Origin: JAUIAI01 sp045106815
GTDB lineage: Bacteria; Pseudomonadota; Gammaproteobacteria; Burkholderiales; Burkholderiaceae_E
Assembly: GCA_045106815.1 (NCBI GenBank)
Contig: JBGCFG010000015.1
Span: forward strand, 1 to 64,000
DNA length: 64,000 bases
Reading direction: 5' to 3'
Position 1 is the first letter of the stretch. Each line of letters starts with the position of its first letter. Below the pieces are notes generated by a model, which saw only the letters and a program-made list of their open reading frames with translations, made no database searches and was not told the origin of the DNA. Of this stretch, positions 42,755-52,283 are shown piece after piece. The position numbers and the translations under genes were made by a program.

Positions 42755-43222
42755 TCATCCTTCAGCCGGCCAATCGCGGATATAGGCCTTGAGCATCTTG
42801 TTTTCAAAATCCTGTTCGCTAAGCACCGCCCGAGCGACATCATGGAATGAAATGACCCCCATCAGAGTATTGTCATCCATGACCGGCAGGTAACGCTGTC
42901 GGTTCTCGATCATGGCCGCGCGCAGCTCGTCTACGTCCATTTCCGGGTTAACGACAAAAGGGTCCGTATGCATGACTTCTTTGACCTTGAATTCGCTCAC
43001 GGGCGGGGTTGGCCCGGACCGATCCTCAGTCTGTCGCTTGGCCAGAATTCGAATCACCTCTCGAAACGTGAGCATGCCTGCCAGTCGGCCATGGTCCATC
43101 ACCACCAACGATCCGATGTCCTGCTCAGCCATCACCACGACACCATCGGATAAGGGGTCCTCCGGATTGACCGTGAATAGTGTGTTCCCTTTAACGGTCA
43201 GGACTTCTTTGACTTTCATCAC
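42755..43222 (-). CDS. Tandem CBS-domain protein
   Basis: 155 residues made of two CBS domains: KEVLTVKGNTLFTVNPEDPL to MLTFREVIRILAKR (about 5-60), and VKEVMHTDPFVVNPEMDVDE to GVISFHDVARAVLSEQ (about 80-140). Such stand-alone pairs bind adenine nucleotides or SAM and usually sense energy state. No partner enzyme is fused. It sits alone between surE and the chemosensory operon; a link to either is unproven. Confidence 0.93.
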   Translation of the reverse strand: MMKVKEVLTVKGNTLFTVNPEDPLSDGVVVMAEQDIGSLVVMDHGRLAGMLTFREVIRILAKRQTEDRSGPTPPVSEFKVKEVMHTDPFVVNPEMDVDELRAAMIENRQRYLPVMDDNTLMGVISFHDVARAVLSEQDFENKMLKAYIRDWPAEG

Positions 43223-43309
43223 TCACTCCTCGAGAACCAGCGCGTCCTGATACTACCGACCCGCCGGGTTCACGACAAGCAATGCGCCTTTTGGTGTTGA
43301 CCAGGCGCC

Positions 43310-46300
43310 TCATCCGGCCAGGCAGGAGCCAACTATGCTGGCTAGTTGGTCTTCGGTGTACGGCTTGGTCATAAACACCGTAACCCCAGCAGCCATTGCC
43401 ATCGCGCGATGCTTTTCGGAGTGTCGCGACGTAATCATCACGATTGGTAGTTTTTCTGTGCGGGCATCATGCCTAAGTGCCTGAGTCAGTTGCAGACCAT
43501 TGACGCGCGGCATCTCCAGATCAATCACAACAATGTCTGGAATGTGTCGACTGATCATCTGCAGGGCCTCATGACCGTCAATCGCGGCCTCACACACGAG
43601 ACCCAGATCGTGCATGAAATGCGTCATCGCGCGCCGAACACTGACTGAGTCATCCACCACCAGACAGGTCGGCATGGGCTGACCGACCCGACCAAGGCGT
43701 CGCGGATCCGGGCGTGCACCGGCGGTTGCCGCGAGCATTTCTGGCAGGTCGACCACCGGTGCCACGGCGCCATCTCCTAGCAGCGTCACCCCGTCGATCC
43801 CGGCAATGCGCGGCAGATAATCGGGCAAAGCCCTGACCACGACCTCGCGGGCTTGACCAGGCTCAGGTACCAGTACGGCGCCCGGATCGCCCGCTGGCTG
43901 CTTCACAACAAGGACCATCGATTGCGGGGTATCCTCGCCCGGCGAGTCGCCGAGCATTCCTGCAGGTAGGCCCAGCACTTCATCGAGGCGACGCAGCGGT
44001 AGTCGCGCGCCCTGCCAGTCGATGCTCAAACCCTGATCGTTCTGCTCAATGCCAGCCGTGGTGGCATCAGAAAGAATCTGTTCTATTCCTCTGACTGACA
44101 CAGCGAGGACGTGCGTATCCGCCCGGAAAACGAATGCTGACAGAGACGACAGTTGCAGAGGCAGACTCAACTCGAACCGCGTGCCTACCGCAGGCTCTGA
44201 CTTCACCATCACCACGCCGTGAAGAGACCGCACCGCCTGATTGACCACATCCAAGCCAATGCCCCGGCCACTAAGCTGGCTTGGATTAGCTCGGGTGGTG
44301 AAGCCAGGCGCGAGGATCAACTGCGCGGCCGCCCTGGTGTCGAACGGTGATGAATCCGGAATCAAGCCAAGGCCTCTGGCCCGCGCCTCAATGGCAACCA
44401 GGTCAAGACCGGCGCCATCATCTTCGACAATGATGCTCACGCCAGAAGCCTGTCTTTCAAACGAAACCGTGAGGTTGCCCGTCGCATCCTTACCGCTGAC
44501 GTGCCTAGTGGCAGCCGACTCAAGCCCATGGTCGATGGCGTTGCGAACCAGGTGTGCGAGCGGGTCAACCAGCTTTTGCAGCGTCTCGCCATCGACAGCG
44601 CAGTCGCCACCTTGAACGACAAAATTGACTTCTTTGTCTGCTACCCGCGCCGCCTGCCGCGCCGCCCGCCGTAAACGCGGGGCAATGGTAGTTGCTTCAA
44701 CCATCCGCGCCTTCAGCGCGCCATCACGCACCACAGCTTGAACGCGGTCGAGTTTGTCGACAAGCGCCTGGACGCGCTCAAGTTGCCGTTCAATTTGCTG
44801 CTCGATCACTTTGTTGTCGGCGGCAACCTCTGTGATGCGCCGCGAGACAGTATGCATTTCCGTGAAGCGCTCCATTTCAAGCGCATCCAGTTCATCGTTA
44901 TCAACACCAGCCGTCAGACCAGCCGCGGCGGGCCCTGCATCAATAAGGCGATCAAGTTCGACCGACAAACTATCTAGTCGATCACTATCGACGCGCATAG
45001 CGCGATGAGCGGCCTCGACTGCTTTCACAACTTCCTGCAGTTCCGAAACAGCCACGACCGCTTCATCGGATGACTCAAGCAAGCGATCTATCACGCCGGC
45101 TCTGACTCTCAGCATGCCGCCCGAGGTGGCATCGTCTGAGTCATCAGGCGAATCTGTTGAATCGTTGGATGCCGCTGAGCCATCAGGCTCGTTTGCAATG
45201 CGCGACGGAGTAGGTTCATCCGGCTGAATCGGCTGCCCGGCAATTTCATCAGTCACCGATGTATGCCAGTTAGTCCAATCGGCATCCTCTTCCGTCTCGC
45301 CGAGCACGGGTACTCGTAACCGCAGGCCCGAATGCTCGTCCGATGACATTAAAGATTCACGAGACTTCCCTACCCCTTGATCAGCGTCGAGTAACGGCGC
45401 ACCAAGGTCAAGATCGGGCAGATCGAAATCGGCCAGACTGATTGCGGGCATCGGCATCTGTCCATCATCAGCCGTGTCATCGCGAAACTGGGCGGCATCG
45501 TCGCTTGGCTCGAAGGGGCTGTGCTCGGGTGGTGACGATGCCCTAGTATCAAGCGACCGGCCAGGTGAAGTTACCGCTGGCTTATCAGCGCTGCCCTCTT
45601 GCTCATCCACAAGGCGGTTGACGCAACTCAGGACCTCGCGATACACCGATAAGGCGTTACCCGGCACAGCTCCCAGGCCACCAACGCTTTCCGCCATTTC
45701 TGCAAGGCAGTCGGCAGCATCACAAAGGGTTTCCGTCACCGTGGCATCCAGTTGATCTACCTCCTGCTCGCACAACTGCAGCAGGTCTTCAACCGCATGG
45801 GTCAGGTTTGCAACGCCGACAACCCCAACCGTGTTGGCAACGCCCTTGATCGTATGCGCGATTCGCAGCGCGCTGGCCAGTCGATCCAGCTTGCCCGCTG
45901 CAAGCCCCGCAACGGCAGTGGTGAATTCATTGGTGAGTAGCGGAAACTCTTGCAGCAGGTTATCCACCACTTCCTGATCGGTGTTGTCCGGAATTGCCAG
46001 TGATAAATCATCAAGATCGATATCTGTGGCAAAGACAGCGGTGTCTGGTTCATCACGTCGGCTATTCACCAGTTGTAAATCGATCAGTGCAGCTCTTGCG
46101 AGCGAGGCTAATTGAGGCGCGGCCCAACTCGACTCGGTATGCAATGCCAAAGCAGCGTCGAGATCATGGGTCTGTCTGTCTCGAAACCACAGCGCCCAAT
46201 GCCCAGGCCATTGCGCGAGAGCTTGTTGCTGACTCTCGTCCAAGGCCGCTTGATGAGTGTCGTCTTGTGCCTGGTCGGCGTGTGCCTGGATTTGTCCGAT

Positions 46301-46909
46301 GAAATGATCAAAAAGATCAGCTAGCGGCTCCAGGCCCATGTATCGCACGGCATTAGCCAAATAACCAACGCGCTCTGCAAATTGCACTAGCGGCAAACCT
46401 GTTGCCTGATCTGCACCCCAGGTTGTCACTGTCTGATCTAGCTCAGCGCAGGCATCCGCGAGCATATCGAGCTCATCACCGCCAATTTCACCCGGTGATA
46501 CCTGCCGACCAAAGCTCTGTTGCTGCGCATGCGCAAGCCTGCCGGCATCTTCACGCACCTGCGCTGCGATCACTTCATGAGGACGGGGCGTATCAAGCGC
46601 CGGTAGCGACTGGAGCAGCAGATCAGCCGCGTCGCCTTGCAGCTGACCCGCACAGAACGCGACCGCCAATTCAATCCAGCTATCAGTTGGTGCGTCATGC
46701 TGCGGCGCTTGAGCCACCTGACCCAGCAGGCGGCCCAACCCGTGCAACTGCAACTCATTGGCAACCGTCGCGCACGCATACAGCCGATCACTAATAGCCT
46801 GAAGCCTGGCCGCCTGTCCCGCAGGCGATGCAGCATCAATCACGAGCGGGTCAAGCATTTGAACCGCGACTGAGTTGAGTCGCTCCAGTTGCTCGGCCGC
46901 CAGCATCAT
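43310..46909 (-). CDS. ChpA/PilL-type hybrid chemosensory histidine kinase
   Basis: 1199 residues. The N-terminal 300 residues are helical and Gln/Ala-rich without a recognisable phosphosite. A Hpt domain has the histidine at 352 (AHTIKGVANTVG). An acidic Ser/Pro linker (about 440-600) precedes a dimerisation helix region and the CheA ATPase: N box VRNAIDHGLE (788-797), D box EDDGAGLD (829-836), G box GRGIGLDVVN (881-890). A CheW-like domain (about 915-1065) and a receiver follow with Asp1086-Asp1087, phosphoacceptor Asp1130 (VIDLEMPRVNGL) and Lys1182. It should phosphorylate response regulators controlling twitching. P. aeruginosa ChpA is about twice as long with many more Xpt domains; this is a compact form. 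It overlaps pilJ. Confidence 0.93.
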   Translation of the reverse strand: MMLAAEQLERLNSVAVQMLDPLVIDAASPAGQAARLQAISDRLYACATVANELQLHGLGRLLGQVAQAPQHDAPTDSWIELAVAFCAGQLQGDAADLLLQSLPALDTPRPHEVIAAQVREDAGRLAHAQQQSFGRQVSPGEIGGDELDMLADACAELDQTVTTWGADQATGLPLVQFAERVGYLANAVRYMGLEPLADLFDHFIGQIQAHADQAQDDTHQAALDESQQQALAQWPGHWALWFRDRQTHDLDAALALHTESSWAAPQLASLARAALIDLQLVNSRRDEPDTAVFATDIDLDDLSLAIPDNTDQEVVDNLLQEFPLLTNEFTTAVAGLAAGKLDRLASALRIAHTIKGVANTVGVVGVANLTHAVEDLLQLCEQEVDQLDATVTETLCDAADCLAEMAESVGGLGAVPGNALSVYREVLSCVNRLVDEQEGSADKPAVTSPGRSLDTRASSPPEHSPFEPSDDAAQFRDDTADDGQMPMPAISLADFDLPDLDLGAPLLDADQGVGKSRESLMSSDEHSGLRLRVPVLGETEEDADWTNWHTSVTDEIAGQPIQPDEPTPSRIANEPDGSAASNDSTDSPDDSDDATSGGMLRVRAGVIDRLLESSDEAVVAVSELQEVVKAVEAAHRAMRVDSDRLDSLSVELDRLIDAGPAAAGLTAGVDNDELDALEMERFTEMHTVSRRITEVAADNKVIEQQIERQLERVQALVDKLDRVQAVVRDGALKARMVEATTIAPRLRRAARQAARVADKEVNFVVQGGDCAVDGETLQKLVDPLAHLVRNAIDHGLESAATRHVSGKDATGNLTVSFERQASGVSIIVEDDGAGLDLVAIEARARGLGLIPDSSPFDTRAAAQLILAPGFTTRANPSQLSGRGIGLDVVNQAVRSLHGVVMVKSEPAVGTRFELSLPLQLSSLSAFVFRADTHVLAVSVRGIEQILSDATTAGIEQNDQGLSIDWQGARLPLRRLDEVLGLPAGMLGDSPGEDTPQSMVLVVKQPAGDPGAVLVPEPGQAREVVVRALPDYLPRIAGIDGVTLLGDGAVAPVVDLPEMLAATAGARPDPRRLGRVGQPMPTCLVVDDSVSVRRAMTHFMHDLGLVCEAAIDGHEALQMISRHIPDIVVIDLEMPRVNGLQLTQALRHDARTEKLPIVMITSRHSEKHRAMAMAAGVTVFMTKPYTEDQLASIVGSCLAG

Positions 46910-49152
46910 TGGCTGTGCCCGGTTTTAAACGCGCCAACCTCACGAATCAGGGTTCGGGCATGCTCGGTGAGCTGACCCATCTCTTCAGCCTGTTTGGTTA
47001 ACTCTGCCACCGCGCGGTCGCTGGCCGACGCAATCGAGCCCGAGCGAGCCTGCAAATCAAGACTGAGCTGTGCCTGCTCATCGACTGTCGCTTTCAATGA
47101 TTCGATGCGGTCAACCACACTGGAAATTTCGCGCCGAGTCTCAGCCGTCGCATTATCGGCAGTCGACACTTGCTCGCTGATCTCGACGATTTGTCCAATA
47201 GCGCCGCCCACCGCGCCAACGGTGTCGGCCGTTTCGGTTTGAATCGCCGACACCATTCGACCAATTTGCGCAGTCGCCTGCCCGGCACTTTTTGACAGCC
47301 GCTTGATTTCGTCAGCCAGGCCACCAAACTGCCGCCCCGCCTCGCCAGCAGCAGCCGCTTGAAGTGAGGTGTTCAACGCGAGAATTCCGGTGCGCTCAGA
47401 GATCGATTCAATGATGCCCACCACCTGACTGATTTCCTGGGTGTGTTCGCCAAGACGTTTCAATTGCTTTTCTGCCTGGCGTACGAGATCCCGCGCCTTC
47501 ATTACGCCGTTAGCCGTTGCTCGGACTGAATTCGATGCGAGCAGGCTCTTAGCATCAGCAGCCTGCGCTTCCGACTGTGCGCTGGTGGCCATCTGCGCCG
47601 CCGAGCTAATTGCTGTGGCTGCGGAACCGATCTCGGTGGCGGCTCGCTCTACATCCTCGCGCTCGCGGCTCACGTGCTCCATCGCCAACTCACCTTTTGC
47701 CCGCACAGACAGCGTCGTTCGTTCGAGCTCATGAGACACCGTGTTGACTTTGGCCAGCGTGCGGCCGGTCTCTTCGGTCAGCATATTGAGCGCATCAGAA
47801 ATAGCGCCCGTGACATCCTCGGTGACTGGCACTCTGACAGACAGGTCGCGCGTACTGGCCATCGTGCCGACTGACTCCATGATGCGCACAACCGATTCAT
47901 TGAGCTCGGCGTTTTCCTCACCGGCACTGCTCAGCGCCGTGGCGCGTTCATCCAGCACCATGTCGAGCGCTTCGCCATAGCCTGAGAAATCCTCAGGGCC
48001 ACTCAGCCCGGTTCGCGAAGAGAAGTCACCAAGCTGGACAGCGTTGACCGTGCGCGTAATCGGCGCGGGTAAGCGCAGGGAACGACGGCTCGCCCGGCTT
48101 GCCAACAAAGCCAGGAGCAATCCGATCAGTGCGCAACCTGCCGCGGCGGGCCAAATCACTGGCTCGATCATTGGCCAAATTGGCTGGCGGTCCTTGACGA
48201 CGGCAAGCGTCATCTGGTTGGCATCAATCTCCAGCCGGCGCAGCGCAGCCAACGCGGGCTTGCTCGCATCTTCAACCGTGACCGACATAATCCGGGCCGG
48301 CGTTCTTAAAGACTCACGCAGCAGAGCCTCGTCAAGCCCGGCGTGATCATTGCCAACCAAAAGGCGAATCTCGGGGGCTTCATTCGCGAACGGCGCCGGA
48401 TCAACCGGTGTGTCGCGCAGATGAGTCAATAGTGATGGCAGCAACGTACTTGCCAGTAATGCATATTGCCCCTGTGAATCATCCAGTGCAATGGCGTACC
48501 AGGCCTGCATCAAACCCGATTGATCGGTGTAGGCCTGTAGCGTGAGTTCATCAGGCTGAGCACCCAATGAAGATAATGCCTGCTGCATACTTGCCGACAC
48601 ACTGTCGCCAGTGCTTGGCGATGTGACCGCTGCTTTATCAGTCAGTAGTGTCTCGCTCCAAAGCACCTGACCCGAATCAATTTCGGCAATTAGCCACTGG
48701 GCAAGACCAGCGCTGCGAGCCAAATCACCCAGTGCCGGCTGTGGCTCAATGACCTTAAAGCCACCGGGCGTGGCTGGCGATAAGGCAGTGTTCCCAACCG
48801 CCTGGGCATCAAACTGACTCGCGATTGTGCGCAACGCCTGCCGCTGTGTAGAGAAATACTCAATTAAGCGACTCGCCTGTAAATCGCGATAGACCCCTAG
48901 CCGCTGCGCGTCTGACAGCCGGGCCTGCCGCTCATAGACACTGTGCGCAAACCAGGCGCACAGTGCGGCCGTTGCAATAGTGGCCAATAAAACGAGTAAC
49001 GGTAGTAAAACCGATCCACGGGTTGGTGCTGGGTCAGGCAGGGCGGGGGCGGCCCGGTCCCCCGCTCGAGCGCTGGATGCAGCGCTGGCCGACCGTGCTG
49101 CGTCTGTGCCGTTCTTGATAATCGATTTCACCATAGCGTCCGGCTTGTTCAT
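46906..49152 (-). CDS. pilJ: PilJ-type methyl-accepting chemotaxis protein
   Basis: 748 residues. TM1 (SVLLPLLVLLATIATAALCAW, about 47-67), a periplasmic sensory region (about 70-325), TM2 (IWPAAAGCALIGLLLALLAS, about 330-349), a HAMP-like segment, then a long cytoplasmic coiled coil with the signalling hairpin ISERTGILALNTSLQAAAAG (about 593-612). PilJ senses surface or pilus signals and drives the Chp kinase. The start overlaps the pilI stop and its stop overlaps the kinase start, so all three are coupled. Confidence 0.94.
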   Translation of the reverse strand: MNKPDAMVKSIIKNGTDAARSASAASSARAGDRAAPALPDPAPTRGSVLLPLLVLLATIATAALCAWFAHSVYERQARLSDAQRLGVYRDLQASRLIEYFSTQRQALRTIASQFDAQAVGNTALSPATPGGFKVIEPQPALGDLARSAGLAQWLIAEIDSGQVLWSETLLTDKAAVTSPSTGDSVSASMQQALSSLGAQPDELTLQAYTDQSGLMQAWYAIALDDSQGQYALLASTLLPSLLTHLRDTPVDPAPFANEAPEIRLLVGNDHAGLDEALLRESLRTPARIMSVTVEDASKPALAALRRLEIDANQMTLAVVKDRQPIWPMIEPVIWPAAAGCALIGLLLALLASRASRRSLRLPAPITRTVNAVQLGDFSSRTGLSGPEDFSGYGEALDMVLDERATALSSAGEENAELNESVVRIMESVGTMASTRDLSVRVPVTEDVTGAISDALNMLTEETGRTLAKVNTVSHELERTTLSVRAKGELAMEHVSREREDVERAATEIGSAATAISSAAQMATSAQSEAQAADAKSLLASNSVRATANGVMKARDLVRQAEKQLKRLGEHTQEISQVVGIIESISERTGILALNTSLQAAAAGEAGRQFGGLADEIKRLSKSAGQATAQIGRMVSAIQTETADTVGAVGGAIGQIVEISEQVSTADNATAETRREISSVVDRIESLKATVDEQAQLSLDLQARSGSIASASDRAVAELTKQAEEMGQLTEHARTLIREVGAFKTGHSQ

Positions 49153-49733
49153 TTCAAGGAATCACTCGCTTGCTTGCCGACATCATCGCCAGACTGGTAA
49201 GGCGCCACTGTTGTGTCGTGCGAATCTGCCAGGCAGCAGTCAATCAATCTCGGCAGATCAAATGTCCATGCCTGCTGCGACTCATCGGCGGGCACCCGAT
49301 CTTCGTCGAGAACCGGATGAGCCTCGATAAGTGCGTCATCCAACAGCGGCAGTGGCTTATCCACCCCTTCTATCGCGTTATGTAGCAGCACGGCGCGCGG
49401 TGGTCGGTCACAGATCAGCCCAACTGCCTGCTGCGCAGACCGCAGCACGATCAGTTGGCAGCGCTGCACAATCGGCAGCAAATCAGTGGACTCGGCCTGA
49501 GTATCGAACACGGGCACCGCCTGGCCGCGCAAATGCATCATGCCAAGCAAACGCCGGGGCGCGCGCGGTACCGGATAGACAATAGCCTGCGAAAAGTACT
49601 CGCACGGCACCGCAGGGGGAAGTACCAGGCGCAAACCGGCGATTCCGATATCAAAACGACTGACACTCGCATTGGGCTTCATATCGGCACGGTCATGTTC
49701 GTGATCGCCCTCCCGAGCAGTTCTGGCCTCCAT
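49149..49733 (-). CDS. pilI: PilI-type CheW adaptor
   Basis: 194 residues with a CheW fold: FDIGIAGLRLVLPPAVPCEY opens the domain, PRRLLGMMHLRGQAVPVFDT is the conserved core with the LRGxxVPVxD motif, and LRSAQQAVGLICDRPPRA follows. It couples PilJ to the ChpA-like kinase. The C-terminal 30 residues are acidic. It is 10 bases after the pseudo-receiver gene and overlaps pilJ. Confidence 0.92.
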   Translation of the reverse strand: MEARTAREGDHEHDRADMKPNASVSRFDIGIAGLRLVLPPAVPCEYFSQAIVYPVPRAPRRLLGMMHLRGQAVPVFDTQAESTDLLPIVQRCQLIVLRSAQQAVGLICDRPPRAVLLHNAIEGVDKPLPLLDDALIEAHPVLDEDRVPADESQQAWTFDLPRLIDCCLADSHDTTVAPYQSGDDVGKQASDSLK

Positions 49734-49743
49734 CTTGCCTCCA

Positions 49744-50808
49744 TCAATGCCCCGTACCGGTATCTAGCCAGGGTGTGGCGAATCCTCCGGCCGCACGACT
49801 CGTCGAAGCCGGTTTCATTGCACGCCGAGAGTCCCTTAAGCGCCGCAAAGGCTTGCGCAATGCTTTGACCAGCCGTGCTGGATCGAGTGGACGCCCCATG
49901 ACGACGGTACAACCGGCGAGCTTGGCCCGTGCATAAGTCATTGGGTTCATCTGATCAAGCACCATCATGCTTACGACGCCAGCGCCACGATGCTGCCTGT
50001 CGGCATCCCGCTGAGTCTTAAGCGCAAGTGCCAGGTCAAAGCCCAATTCATCGGCGGTTAGCACGACCAGATCAGCCTGCCATCGCGCGATAGCGCTCAC
50101 CAGACCAGCCGGATCGCAGCGCTGACTAGACAGAGGTGTCTGCGCAAACACGTCGAGGGTTTCATAGGCCCGGCGATCGTTCGCATCGATGACAATCACG
50201 TCGTATCGCCGGTCGTGCCCGCTCGATGTATGTGTTTCAGCTTCGGTTACCGTCACATCCGCAATCTGTTCATGGTCAGCATCCAGCGCCGACTCCTCTG
50301 CAGACGCCTCGGCTGCGGGCGGAACCGGATCAAGCAGACTGACCTGCTTGCGGCCTGCCGACCCAAACAGCATCTCGCCCGGCGGGCTGGCTTCATGCGC
50401 CAACTCCACGACCCGCTTGAGACAGGGCATCAGTTGCAAACTCAGCCGTTGCGCTTCTATGGTGAACCGAGCATGCCCGCGCGCACTTTCCGGTAACACG
50501 TGAACGGTTGCCATAATCCCAGGCTGCGAGCGGGCCGCTGCAATTGCCCGGACGCCTTCGGTCTCAAAGGGATTGGCCAGCAGAATCACCGGGGGCATCG
50601 CGGCAGTGGGCGACGCTAGCTCGAAACGACGGGTCGCATCCGGGTCATGTCGCATCAGGACTTTTACCAGACGCTGATCCCGAGCAGTCAGCCCTGCGGT
50701 CACCACCTGAAAAGCAGTCGTAGTCGGCAGCGAAGCCCCCGCCCCTGATCGCTCGCCAGCCCCGTGCCGTGAGTCGTCGGGAGCGGATATGCGTGGTGTT
50801 TCACTCAT
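49744..50808 (-). CDS. Protein with two receiver-like domains lacking phosphoacceptor Asp, leader gene of the Chp operon
   Basis: 354 residues, not assigned to a named family. Residues 203-325 read like a CheY fold: DVIVIDANDRRAYE as strand 1, ADLVVLTADELGFDLALALK as strand 3, GAGVVSMMVLDQ as strand 4 and GCTVVMGRPLDPARLVKAL as strand 5. The phosphoacceptor position is Thr251 instead of Asp, and the conserved Lys-Pro is Arg306-Pro307. Residues 33-137 show a weaker copy of the same pattern (FQVVTAGLTARDQ, PPVILLANPFETEGVRAIAA, IMATVHVLP). An acidic linker joins them. It stands where pilG and pilH normally precede pilI, so it may take over the output role without phosphorylation. The domain reading is inference. 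Confidence 0.6.
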   Translation of the reverse strand: MSETPRISAPDDSRHGAGERSGAGASLPTTTAFQVVTAGLTARDQRLVKVLMRHDPDATRRFELASPTAAMPPVILLANPFETEGVRAIAAARSQPGIMATVHVLPESARGHARFTIEAQRLSLQLMPCLKRVVELAHEASPPGEMLFGSAGRKQVSLLDPVPPAAEASAEESALDADHEQIADVTVTEAETHTSSGHDRRYDVIVIDANDRRAYETLDVFAQTPLSSQRCDPAGLVSAIARWQADLVVLTADELGFDLALALKTQRDADRQHRGAGVVSMMVLDQMNPMTYARAKLAGCTVVMGRPLDPARLVKALRKPLRRLRDSRRAMKPASTSRAAGGFATPWLDTGTGH

Positions 50809-50957
50809 AGATTTGGACTCGTGATGAAGCGACCGAATTGAATAAGTCAGATTCTACCGATCCCCCGAACCACGACAATTGACGCCGGGCGTGAATAAGC
50901 TTAAAGGCCGTGCCACCGGGGCCCGCGAAACCACTGCAGCCGTGCTAGCATTTTTCG

Positions 50958-52283
50958 ATGACAAAGCCTGATTATCACCGCTTCGACACCCTCGCCCTGC
51001 ATGCTGGCGCCATCCCCGATCCGGTGACCGGCGCGCGGGCGACGCCGATTCATTTATCGACGTCTTTTGTCTTTAAAGACTCCGATCATGCAGCCGCTCT
51101 TTTCAACATGGAGTCCGGCGGGCATGTGTATTCCAGAATCAGTAATCCAACCGTCACCGTGTTGGAAGAGCGAATTGCGGCTCTTGATGCTGGTGTCGGT
51201 GCAATTGCCACCGCAAGCGGACAAGCCGCTCTGCATCTCACGGTCGCAACGCTTGCCCAGCAGGGCTCGCATATTGTCGCGTCTCGGTCGCTGTATGGCG
51301 GCTCGCATAATCTGCTGCACTTTACGATGCGCCGCTTTGGCATTGAAACGACCTTCGTTGATCCACGCGACCCCCAACAATGGCGCGATGCTATTCAGCC
51401 CAATACCCGCTTTCTGTTTGGCGAGACACTGGGCAATCCAGGCCTTGACGTTCTGGACATTCCAAACGTGTCTGCGATCGCCCATGAAGCGGGCCTGCCA
51501 TTGGTCATTGACGCCACCTTCACAACACCCTGGCTGATGCGCCCGTTTGAATGGGGCGCCGACATCGTCATTCATTCAGCGACCAAATTCTTATGCGGCC
51601 ACGGCACCGTCGTTGGCGGTCTCGTTGTGGACAGCGGCCAGTTCGACTGGCAGGCACATGGACGCCACCCGGAGCTCACTGAGCCCTACGACGGCTTTCA
51701 CGGCATGGTGTTTGCGGAGGAGTCTCCAATTGCGCCGTTTTTGCTGCGCGCCCGACGCGAGGGGCTGCGTGACTTTGGCGCCTGCATGAGCCCGATGAAT
51801 GCGTTCCAGATCTTGCAGGGCATCGAAACCTTATCGCTGCGCATGCCGCGCCACGTCTCAAATGCGCAAGCTGTTGCGCAGTTTTTGGCCGAGCAGGACC
51901 AAGTCCGTTCGGTGGGGTATCCGGATTTACCGTCACACCCTGATCACGAGCTTGCCAAACGCCTTCTGCCACGCGGCAGCGGAGCTGTCTTTAGTTTTGA
52001 GTTGGATGCCGAACGCGAGACCGGACGAAAATTTGTTGAAGCGCTCAAAATTTTCTCTCACCTGGCCAATGTCGGAGACGCGAAATCGCTTGTGATTCAT
52101 CCGGCCACGACCACTCACTTCCGCATGGACGATGACGCGCTGAAGCAGGCAGGCATTGGCCAGGGAACATTGCGCTTGTCGATTGGTCTTGAAGACCCAG
52201 CCGACCTGATAGACGACCTAAAAGGTGCTTTTCGAAAAGCCTTTCGTGCCCCCCGCCCTGCTAAAAAGAGTCAGTCTGCATGA
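50958..52283 (+). CDS. O-acetylhomoserine/O-succinylhomoserine sulfhydrylase (MetY/MetZ type)
   Basis: 441 residues of the Cys/Met-metabolism PLP family; the length favours MetY. RFDTLALHAGAIPDPVTGAR at the N-terminus, YSRISNPTVTVLEERIAALD, SGQAALHLTVATLA, the PLP lysine in IHSATKFLCGHGTVVGG (about residue 210) and the C-terminal FSHLANVGDAKSLVIHPATT are typical. It makes homocysteine from activated homoserine and sulfide. No SAM riboswitch is visible in the 149-base divergent region upstream. The stop overlaps the next start by ATGA. Confidence 0.92.
   Translation: MTKPDYHRFDTLALHAGAIPDPVTGARATPIHLSTSFVFKDSDHAAALFNMESGGHVYSRISNPTVTVLEERIAALDAGVGAIATASGQAALHLTVATLAQQGSHIVASRSLYGGSHNLLHFTMRRFGIETTFVDPRDPQQWRDAIQPNTRFLFGETLGNPGLDVLDIPNVSAIAHEAGLPLVIDATFTTPWLMRPFEWGADIVIHSATKFLCGHGTVVGGLVVDSGQFDWQAHGRHPELTEPYDGFHGMVFAEESPIAPFLLRARREGLRDFGACMSPMNAFQILQGIETLSLRMPRHVSNAQAVAQFLAEQDQVRSVGYPDLPSHPDHELAKRLLPRGSGAVFSFELDAERETGRKFVEALKIFSHLANVGDAKSLVIHPATTTHFRMDDDALKQAGIGQGTLRLSIGLEDPADLIDDLKGAFRKAFRAPRPAKKSQSA

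Noticed and set aside
50809..50957. SAM riboswitch before the sulfhydrylase gene
   Set aside because: No conserved SAM-I or SAM-II core could be traced in this 149-base divergent region.
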